The translations under genes were made by a program, and so were the position numbers. Of a stretch of DNA of 21,150 bases, positions 15,334 to 21,150 are shown piece after piece; position 1 is the stretch's first letter, and every line of letters begins with the position of its first letter. The notes under the pieces are model-generated. The model was not told the origin of the DNA. It saw only the letters and a list, made by a program, of their open reading frames with translations, and did not search any database. Source of the stretch: CAZIMM01 sp964540415 (GTDB lineage: Bacteria > Bacillota > Clostridia > Oscillospirales > Acutalibacteraceae); NCBI GenBank assembly GCA_964540415.1, contig CAZIMM010000030.1:1-21150 (forward strand), written 5' to 3'.

Positions 15334-16851
15334 TCAATTCCTTTTCAAAAACTGCTTTGCAGCCGAAACAATGTACTTGTATTCCTCACTGCGGCGGAAG
15401 ATAATCCAGAACATAAGGTTCGGAACGGCAACGCAGACGGCTGCCTTGAGCACAAAGTTCAGAAGAGTGTTTTCCGACATTCCCAAAACGATCAGCTGCG
15501 CAATTCCGCCCGCCGCAACAACGAGCAGGAACGAACGCAGATAGCGCAGAAAATATTTTTTCGGGGACATTCCGAACGCGTTGCGGTAAACGAGAATCGG
15601 CTCAAACCACCAGGTTGTGAGCATACGCGAGGCTATTGTGCCGATAACCACACCCGCAATGCCGATTTGATAAGCGAGCACAACGGAGATTACAATGTTG
15701 AGAATTACGCTTGCCACGGGGCGGTAACGTCCCTGCCAGAACAGCCCGCATGCGTCACGGTAGCTGATGACGGCGTTCTGCAGCCCCTCTGTGAGAAAGT
15801 TAAGCACGATGAGCAGTGTCACCGCAGGGGTCAGCAGGCTTTCAGTCCCGGCAAGCAGCTCAATGAAGGGAGGAAAAAGAATCCAGAGACTCACCGCGCA
15901 AAAGCCGTAAACCCAGAAATTCAAAAAGTTGAGACAGCGGAAGATGAATTCGTTTTTTTCCTTTGACTCACTCGCGTGCAGATTGCCGATGCTCGCCGTA
16001 AACGCCGAAAACACCATTTGCGACGCGTTGGTTATTGCCCCGACAACCAAAAAATAGTTTGAATACAGCGCGACAAAGACAGTGCCGATGATGCCCGAAA
16101 TGACGAGATTATCTGTTCCGGCAATCACCGCGTTGCACATTTTGTTCAGCGATAGGCCGTATACATTTTTAAAAATGGCTTTGCGCTCCTGCTTCGTGAG
16201 CTGCTGCTCCGGGCCGGATTTGAGATAAGGATACTGCCTGTCTGCCTCCAGCGCTATGAAAAGACCTCTGACAACCTTTGAGAGCAGTCCCGCGACAACG
16301 TAGCCCAGAAACGAGCGCCAAACAACGAGAATGACAATCTGGACAATGACCGTTGTTATCCTCACGGAGTGGCTGACAAGGCTTGTGACATACCTCTTTT
16401 GGTCGGCGTTGAAGATGACTGCCTTGTAAGAGAAAAACCAGTAGGAGCCTGCGCTTTCGAGAACGTACAGCACATAGACGAGGTTGACGTTCACAAGGTC
16501 GGTTGTTCCCTTCATCAGATAGGGCAGGGCGGGCAGCAGCGCAAGGCCCAGTGCAAGCACGCACAGGCCGATGATGTTGTAAGCCTTTTTCATCAGGCGC
16601 ATGAGCGCCCGGATTTTTTGCGTGTCGCCGTTTGCGAGAGGCTGATAAAGGCTGAACACCACCGCGGAACCGACGCCGAGCTCCATGATGTTGAGCAGCG
16701 TAAGTACGTTTGAAAAAAGTCCGTTGACACCGAGATATTCAAGTCCGATTGTGCGGATGAACACTGCGCGGCTGACAAACTGCAGCAGAGTTGTGACGGC
16801 GAGTCCGCCCAGACCCACGGCAATATTACGCGCGGAGTTGACGGTTCTCAT
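15334..16851 (-). CDS. MOP-superfamily polysaccharide flippase (Wzx-like)
   Basis: Integral membrane protein of the type that flips lipid-linked glycan intermediates across the cytoplasmic membrane. The 505 residues contain about 12-14 hydrophobic segments spread over the length. The N-terminal ARNIAVGLGGLAVTTLLQF (7-25), then FIRTIGLEYLGVNGLFSNV and ELGVGSAVVFSLYQPLA, is characteristic of Wzx-like exporters of capsule and exopolysaccharide clusters. No glycosyltransferase lies beside it; the neighbours are peptidoglycan-precursor genes upstream and mutS2 six bases downstream. The ATG at 16851 has AAAGGA about 9 bases upstream. MurJ-like lipid II flipping is possible from context only; sequence similarity favours the Wzx branch. 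Confidence 0.85.
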   Translation of the reverse strand: MRTVNSARNIAVGLGGLAVTTLLQFVSRAVFIRTIGLEYLGVNGLFSNVLTLLNIMELGVGSAVVFSLYQPLANGDTQKIRALMRLMKKAYNIIGLCVLALGLALLPALPYLMKGTTDLVNVNLVYVLYVLESAGSYWFFSYKAVIFNADQKRYVTSLVSHSVRITTVIVQIVILVVWRSFLGYVVAGLLSKVVRGLFIALEADRQYPYLKSGPEQQLTKQERKAIFKNVYGLSLNKMCNAVIAGTDNLVISGIIGTVFVALYSNYFLVVGAITNASQMVFSAFTASIGNLHASESKEKNEFIFRCLNFLNFWVYGFCAVSLWILFPPFIELLAGTESLLTPAVTLLIVLNFLTEGLQNAVISYRDACGLFWQGRYRPVASVILNIVISVVLAYQIGIAGVVIGTIASRMLTTWWFEPILVYRNAFGMSPKKYFLRYLRSFLLVVAAGGIAQLIVLGMSENTLLNFVLKAAVCVAVPNLMFWIIFRRSEEYKYIVSAAKQFLKRN

Positions 16852-16867
16852 CCCCTCATTCCTTTCG

Positions 16868-17323
16868 TCACTTCAGATAATCCTCCGGAATCCGTGCGAT
16901 TTCTCCGAGGATGAAGTCCATGCTCCATCTGTCCGACCAGACGGCGGCAGTGTCGTCGCGGAACGGATTTTTTTCGATGAGCTTCATTATTTCAGTGTTC
17001 AGCTCACTGTCCGAATGCTTCATAACGCGCTTGAGAACAAAAGTGAGCGAATATTTATAGGTGTTGAGCCTTCCGAAAAAAGCTTCGCGCAGGAAGCTGT
17101 TGTTTTTGATTGTGTCAAAGAGCCTGTCCTTCCTTTTCCTGTGAAGAAGGAAGCGGCACAGCAACCTTGCAAGGCAGCCGGACACCGCGCGGCTTTCCGA
17201 AAAGCGGTGCTCGTTTTCCGAAAGCAGGCGCATTACGAACCGCTCCGCCTCCGCAGGGTCGGAAAGGCAAAGGGCGTCAATCTGTTTTCCGATTTCCGCC
17301 TCGTTTTCAAGCAATGCTTCCAT
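16868..17323 (-). CDS. Small helical protein of unknown function
   Basis: Not recognised. The 151 residues appear almost wholly alpha-helical, rich in Leu, Arg, Glu and Phe, with no signal peptide, membrane segment or metal motif. Segments such as ALLENEAEIGKQIDALCL and CLARLLCRFLLHRKRKDRLF suggest amphipathic helices packed as in helical-repeat proteins. Its ATG at 17323 lies inside the end of murD2 (17-base overlap) and its stop is 16 bases before the flippase, so it is firmly inside the operon and likely coupled to murD2 translation. The position suggests a role linked to cell-wall precursor synthesis or export, but this is context only. Confidence 0.75.
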   Translation of the reverse strand: MEALLENEAEIGKQIDALCLSDPAEAERFVMRLLSENEHRFSESRAVSGCLARLLCRFLLHRKRKDRLFDTIKNNSFLREAFFGRLNTYKYSLTFVLKRVMKHSDSELNTEIMKLIEKNPFRDDTAAVWSDRWSMDFILGEIARIPEDYLK

Positions 17324-18614
17324 GCGCCCTCACAAGCTCCTTAAAACAGTCGCCCTTTTCTTCAAAGTTGCGATAATAATTATAGCTCGCCGCCGCTGGC
17401 GAAAGCAGACACGCCTTGCCGCGCGGAGTGAACTCAAATGCCGCGTCAACCGCGGACTCAAGGCTCTCGGCATAAACGATTTTTCCGCAGTATCCCGATT
17501 TTTCAAGTTCCCTTGCGATTTCAAAGCCGGTTTCGGGCATTCCGATAATCACATCCGTGCTGCCGGCGGCAAGCTTTTCGATGAACTCGGAATAATCCAG
17601 TCCTCTGTCCAGCCCGCCGACAATCAGACTCCCGACATTTCCGACAGCCTCAATGCCGCTGAGCACCGCAAATGGTATGGTGGCGATTGCGTCGTCGTAA
17701 AAATCAATTCCGTCAATTGTAGCAAATTTTTCGAGCCTGTGAGCAATTCCGCCGAAGGAACGTATGCCGCGCTCGATTGCCGCCTCGTCCGCTCCGGCAA
17801 GCCTTGCCGCAGCCGCCGCAAAAAAGATATCCTGATGATGGTGCTTGCCGAACAGCTTGTCGTTTGCCGAGGTAAGACGGCGCAGGAACTCATCGTCCCC
17901 CGCTTCGTTCCCGACAAAGAGCTTCTGCGCACGGATTGAATCAACACGCACAAAATCCGGGAATTCCTGCAGCGAGGTTGTGATAAAATAATCGCCTTCG
18001 GTCTGGAAGCGTGCAATGTTGAATTTTGCCGCCGCGTAGCCCTCAAAGCCGTTGTAATGGTCAAGGTGCTCAGGATAAAGGTTTGTGAGCACGGCAATGT
18101 GCGGCGACGCCTTGACGAATTCCAGCTGATGGCAGGACATTTCAATCACAGCCGTCTTGCCCTCAATTTCGTCCAGACACTCAAAAACAGGTGTGCCGAT
18201 GTTGCCCATGATAACGCACGGCAGCTCCGCCGCGCGAAGAATATCATAAATCAGAGTGGTGGTTGTGGTTTTGCCTTTTGAACCTGTCACGCCGATTTTC
18301 ACGCACGGCGCAAAGCGCAAAAACAAATCGGTCTCGCCGGTGATTTCCGTATCGGGCGACACCGAAACGTCCCGGAGAGAAATGCCGGGACTTTGCATAA
18401 CAAGGTCAAAATCATTGATGTGTTCAAGATAATTTTCCCCGCAGAGCAGGGTTGTGTTTTTGTCCGGAGTTTCAACCTGCCTTTTGTCGGCAATTGTAAG
18501 AGGCATATCCGGATAAAACCTGCGCAGGAAGTCAAGCGTTGCCCTGCCCTCCCTGCCGAATCCGAGAATGAGAATTTTTTTGCCTGCGAAATAATCAATA
18601 AGCTGTTGAAGCAT
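17307..18614 (-). CDS. murD2: MurD-family ligase, probably UDP-MurNAc-L-Ala:L-glutamate ligase (MurD2)
   Basis: Mur ligase that adds glutamate to UDP-MurNAc-L-alanine using ATP. The 435 residues have the three Mur domains: an N-terminal UDP-binding fold (ILILGFGREGRATLDFL, 14-30), the ATP site GVTGSKGKTTT (108-118), EMSCHQLE (159-166), NLYPEHLDHY (178-187) and Lys197 at the carbamylated-lysine position, and a C-terminal domain with SPAAASYNYYRNFEEKGDCF (405-424). Compared with classical MurD, the P-loop reads SKGKT rather than TNGKT, and NDSKATN is replaced by DDAIATI (307-313). The start codon lies inside murL (20-base overlap). Adjacency to murL, as in Xanthomonas, is the main reason to call MurD2 (L-Glu) rather than MurD (D-Glu). 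Confidence 0.82.
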   Translation of the reverse strand: MLQQLIDYFAGKKILILGFGREGRATLDFLRRFYPDMPLTIADKRQVETPDKNTTLLCGENYLEHINDFDLVMQSPGISLRDVSVSPDTEITGETDLFLRFAPCVKIGVTGSKGKTTTTTLIYDILRAAELPCVIMGNIGTPVFECLDEIEGKTAVIEMSCHQLEFVKASPHIAVLTNLYPEHLDHYNGFEGYAAAKFNIARFQTEGDYFITTSLQEFPDFVRVDSIRAQKLFVGNEAGDDEFLRRLTSANDKLFGKHHHQDIFFAAAAARLAGADEAAIERGIRSFGGIAHRLEKFATIDGIDFYDDAIATIPFAVLSGIEAVGNVGSLIVGGLDRGLDYSEFIEKLAAGSTDVIIGMPETGFEIARELEKSGYCGKIVYAESLESAVDAAFEFTPRGKACLLSPAAASYNYYRNFEEKGDCFKELVRAHGSIA

Positions 18615-19971
18615 AACCGTACATTTCCTTTACTGCCGGCATAAATTCCTGCGGCACGAGATTGTCTGTATTGAATTCCCGAAGCAAACGGATGATGTCC
18701 GCATCCCCCGCCGTGCCGTTTTCGAGAAAGCGGCGCAGCAGCAGCGGATATTTCCCGTCGGGGTAGTATTTTTTGCACGCAGCCGAAAGCGCCGCGTTGA
18801 CCTCCTCAACGGTTCCGATGCACTCAAATGGCTTTGACGCGCTCAGACCTGTCAGACTGTCAAGATATCCGAGCAGAGCTTCATCGTCAAAAAGCTCAGC
18901 GCCGAAAATTTCCCTGAGCTTTTCGGGCGGAATAAACGGTGCGAGAATACAGCGCACAAACAGACATTTTGCGCATTTGCAGCACCAGATGTTCTTTTTG
19001 CTGCCCGCGTTGCAGCTTCTGAACACAGCGTGAAAGCTGCCCTTTGAAGCGAAATAGGCGGCAATCTGAAGCTCGTTGAAGGGACGGAGAAGGCTGAAAT
19101 ACTTTATCGGCAAATCAAAAAAAGTTTGCACATAATCGGAAAAAGTGCGTTCAAAATCCGTTGACTTGGAATACTGATGATTGACTCCGCTTCCCGGAAC
19201 GGTTGCCTCGTCCGCGCTGCTCTCGTTGGAAAGCACAACATTTTGCGCACCGATGAGATAGGCACAATAAAGCCCCAGGAACGCGACTATCGCCGAAAAC
19301 GGCGTGTGGCCGTTGAGACAGCCCTCGGCATTGAGCCGCAGCAGCTCGGGAGATATTGTCCGTGTGACGTTGAGAATGCTGCTTTCGGACAGCCCCGCCG
19401 CAAGCACCGTGTCCGTCCTTGCCTTCTGTGAGTTGACGGTGAAGCAGCGTATCTTATCCTTTTTTTCCGCAAGCAGGGAGAGTGTGACAGCCGAATCCTT
19501 TCCTCCGCCGACCGGCACGAGCAGCTCGCCCGAGGACACGAAGCCGCCCGAGGGCAGAAGCTCCCCGCCCTCACAGCTGACGTTGAGGAAGGATTCAAAA
19601 TCCGTGTCCACCGCGTTGCGGTAAAAGAACTCGCCGAGCCCGCCCCACCACAGCTTTTTCCAGCGGAGAATCTGCTCGGGGGAAAGGCTGCCGCACCTGA
19701 TGACAACCTGCGGCGGGCAGACGCATTTCCAATAGCTTATCAGCTCGACAAGCCCCAGCGAAAACACAAGCAGCCTGCCGGTGTCACCGTCAAACGGATT
19801 TACGCAGTCTTTTTTTGAAACGGGGATTACGATTTCCGGGTGAAAGCCGCAAAGCCCCTCTATTGAAAAATCATAGGTGATGCGGATTGCTTCGCCGTCG
19901 CCTTTCAATGAAAAGCCGTTGTAGAAAAACCGCGGATATTTTTCGCGGAAAAGCCCGAACCTTTCGTTCAT
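18595..19971 (-). CDS. murL: UDP-MurNAc-L-Ala-L-Glu epimerase (MurL)
   Basis: MurL, first described in Xanthomonas oryzae, inverts the terminal L-glutamate of UDP-MurNAc-L-Ala-L-Glu in an ATP-dependent reaction, supplying the D-Glu stereocentre without MurI. The 458 residues match what I know of the family: a PP-loop-like VPVGGGKDS (152-160), fitting adenylate formation; VLSNESSADEATVPGSGVN (246-264); and a Cys-rich block with Cys320, Cys330, Cys331, Cys333 and Cys336, probably a metal site. No classical epimerase or PLP motif is present. The ATG follows GGGAGG with six bases of spacing; secA ends 18 bases upstream, and murD2 begins within the last 20 bases. An unrelated PP-loop ATPase is the main alternative, made unlikely by the murD partner. 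Confidence 0.82.
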   Translation of the reverse strand: MNERFGLFREKYPRFFYNGFSLKGDGEAIRITYDFSIEGLCGFHPEIVIPVSKKDCVNPFDGDTGRLLVFSLGLVELISYWKCVCPPQVVIRCGSLSPEQILRWKKLWWGGLGEFFYRNAVDTDFESFLNVSCEGGELLPSGGFVSSGELLVPVGGGKDSAVTLSLLAEKKDKIRCFTVNSQKARTDTVLAAGLSESSILNVTRTISPELLRLNAEGCLNGHTPFSAIVAFLGLYCAYLIGAQNVVLSNESSADEATVPGSGVNHQYSKSTDFERTFSDYVQTFFDLPIKYFSLLRPFNELQIAAYFASKGSFHAVFRSCNAGSKKNIWCCKCAKCLFVRCILAPFIPPEKLREIFGAELFDDEALLGYLDSLTGLSASKPFECIGTVEEVNAALSAACKKYYPDGKYPLLLRRFLENGTAGDADIIRLLREFNTDNLVPQEFMPAVKEMYGYASTAY

Positions 19972-19989
19972 TGTGAGCCTCCCGGTTGA

Positions 19990-21150
19990 TTATTCTTTGG
20001 TCTGATTTGCGGGATTGCCGCAGCACTTTTTGTATTTTTTGCCGCTTCCGCACGGGCACGGGTCATTGGGGCCGACCTTCTGGCTTTCGCTCTTGCGCAC
20101 GGGGCGTTTTTTCTCCGTGCCGTCCCCTCCGGCACTGCCGGTTGAGGTTATTTTCACCTTCTGCTCGCGCTTGGTGTCGTCCTGCGTTCTGACCTGAACG
20201 GTGAGCAGCGCCCTGATTGTGTCCTCACGGATTGAAGCGGTCATAGAATCGAACATATCATAGCCTTCAAAGCGGAACGCAACAATCGGGTCGCTCTGGC
20301 CGTATGCCCTCAGGCCGATGCCGCGCTTGAGCTCCTCCATGGCGTCGATGTGGTCCATCCACTTCGCGTCCACGTTGTCCAGCAGAATCTTGCGCTCGAG
20401 CAGACGCATAATCTCGTCGCCCAGCTCCTTTTCGCGCTGTTCGTATCTCTCCGTGCCTCTTTGAATGAGCATTTCCCTGACTTCGTCGCGCGAGATGTCC
20501 TCCGAGGTGAAATCGTTCGGCTTTGTCAGCCAGCCGAGGAAGTTGTTGCGCAGACCCTCGACGTTCCAGTCACCTTTGCCGACGGAGGCGGGCAGATAAA
20601 GCTCCACCGCGTCGTTGATGTCTTCTTCAAGCATATGCATCAGAACCGGCTTGAGTTCTTCACCGTCGAGCACCTGATTGCGCTGCCTGTAAATCAGTTC
20701 ACGCTGTTTGTTCATAACATCGTCAAACTGCAAAACATTTTTACGTGCGGCAAAGTTGTGGGATTCAACCTTTTTCTGCGCACTCTCGACAATGTTTGAC
20801 ACCATCTTCACTTCAATCGGCATATCCTCCGGCGCCTTGAGGGTGTTGAGCATATTCGTTGCGCGCTCGCCGCCGAACAGACGTGTGATATCGTCCTCAA
20901 AGCAAAGGAAGAAGCGGCTTTCGCCGGGATCTCCCTGCCTGCCGGAACGGCCGCGCAGCTGGTTGTCGATACGCCTTGACTCGTGCCTTTCAGTGCCGAT
21001 GATGAACAAGCCGCCCGCTTTGCGAACACGCTCTGCTTCTTCGAAAATTTCCGCTTTATATTTATCCTCAAGATCCGAGAAGGTTTTTCTCGCAACAAGG
21101 ATTTCCTCGTTGTCCGTTTCGGCAAAGCCGGTTGCCTCAACTATCATTTC
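19990..21150 (-). CDS. secA: SecA preprotein translocase ATPase, C-terminal part (cut by window edge)
   Basis: Motor that drives secretory proteins through SecYEG. Only about the last 387 residues are present; the frame is open to the window end, so the true start lies beyond 21150. Visible are the end of the second nucleotide-binding domain with IGTERHESRRIDNQLRG and GRSGRQGDPGESRFFLC (helicase motif VI region), the helical scaffold (QFDDVMNKQRELIYRQRN), the helical wing domain, and a C-terminal SEC-C zinc tail PCPCGSGKKYKKCCG preceded by a basic linker. It is the first visible gene of the operon that continues into murL 18 bases downstream. The 5' context and promoter cannot be seen. Confidence 0.97.
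   Translation of the reverse strand, partial: EMIVEATGFAETDNEEILVARKTFSDLEDKYKAEIFEEAERVRKAGGLFIIGTERHESRRIDNQLRGRSGRQGDPGESRFFLCFEDDITRLFGGERATNMLNTLKAPEDMPIEVKMVSNIVESAQKKVESHNFAARKNVLQFDDVMNKQRELIYRQRNQVLDGEELKPVLMHMLEEDINDAVELYLPASVGKGDWNVEGLRNNFLGWLTKPNDFTSEDISRDEVREMLIQRGTERYEQREKELGDEIMRLLERKILLDNVDAKWMDHIDAMEELKRGIGLRAYGQSDPIVAFRFEGYDMFDSMTASIREDTIRALLTVQVRTQDDTKREQKVKITSTGSAGGDGTEKKRPVRKSESQKVGPNDPCPCGSGKKYKKCCGNPANQTKE

Overview
This window reads as ordinary chromosome of an anaerobic Gram-positive Bacillota, most likely class Clostridia (an Oscillospirales/Ruminococcaceae-like lineage is my inference). The clues are a GlgC plus GlgD pair, a zinc-binding ribosomal protein L28, SecA ending in a SEC-C zinc tail, a TagF-type CDP-glycerol transferase, MutS2, a lipoprotein with a Clostridia-like signal peptide, and strong AGGAGG-type ribosome sites. 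No tRNA, rRNA, CRISPR array, insertion sequence or phage gene was seen. Genes are tightly packed and no gap exceeds about 200 bases.

There are three blocks. (1) 63-9014, minus strand: a VTT-domain membrane protein, then a glycogen-synthesis operon in transcription order glgB-glgC-glgD-(GH78 alpha-L-rhamnosidase)-glgA. It has a near-consensus promoter in front of glgB and a candidate terminator after glgA. GlgC/GlgD make ADP-glucose, GlgA polymerises it and GlgB adds branches. The cytoplasmic GH78 enzyme inside this operon is the odd member. (2) 9100-12939, plus strand: a radical SAM/SPASM-like protein with its own promoter, rpmB with promoter and terminator, a CDP-glycerol glycerophosphotransferase family protein and a Thr/Pro/Gln-repeat lipoprotein. 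(3) 12940-21150, minus strand: a probable operon secA (partial)-murL-murD2-orphan protein-MOP flippase-mutS2, with gaps of 18 bases or less or short overlaps.

The main biological point is the murL-murD2 pair. It points to the alternative route to D-glutamate in peptidoglycan: L-Glu is ligated to UDP-MurNAc-L-Ala and epimerised afterwards, instead of MurI making free D-Glu for MurD. This route was described in Xanthomonas; here it sits in a Gram-positive-type operon with a lipid-linked-glycan flippase and an unrecognised small protein. Other points of interest are an intrinsic terminator for the plus-strand lipoprotein transcript written into the mutS2 linker, a glycogen synthase lacking the classical KTGGL lysine, and a radical SAM enzyme of unknown substrate.
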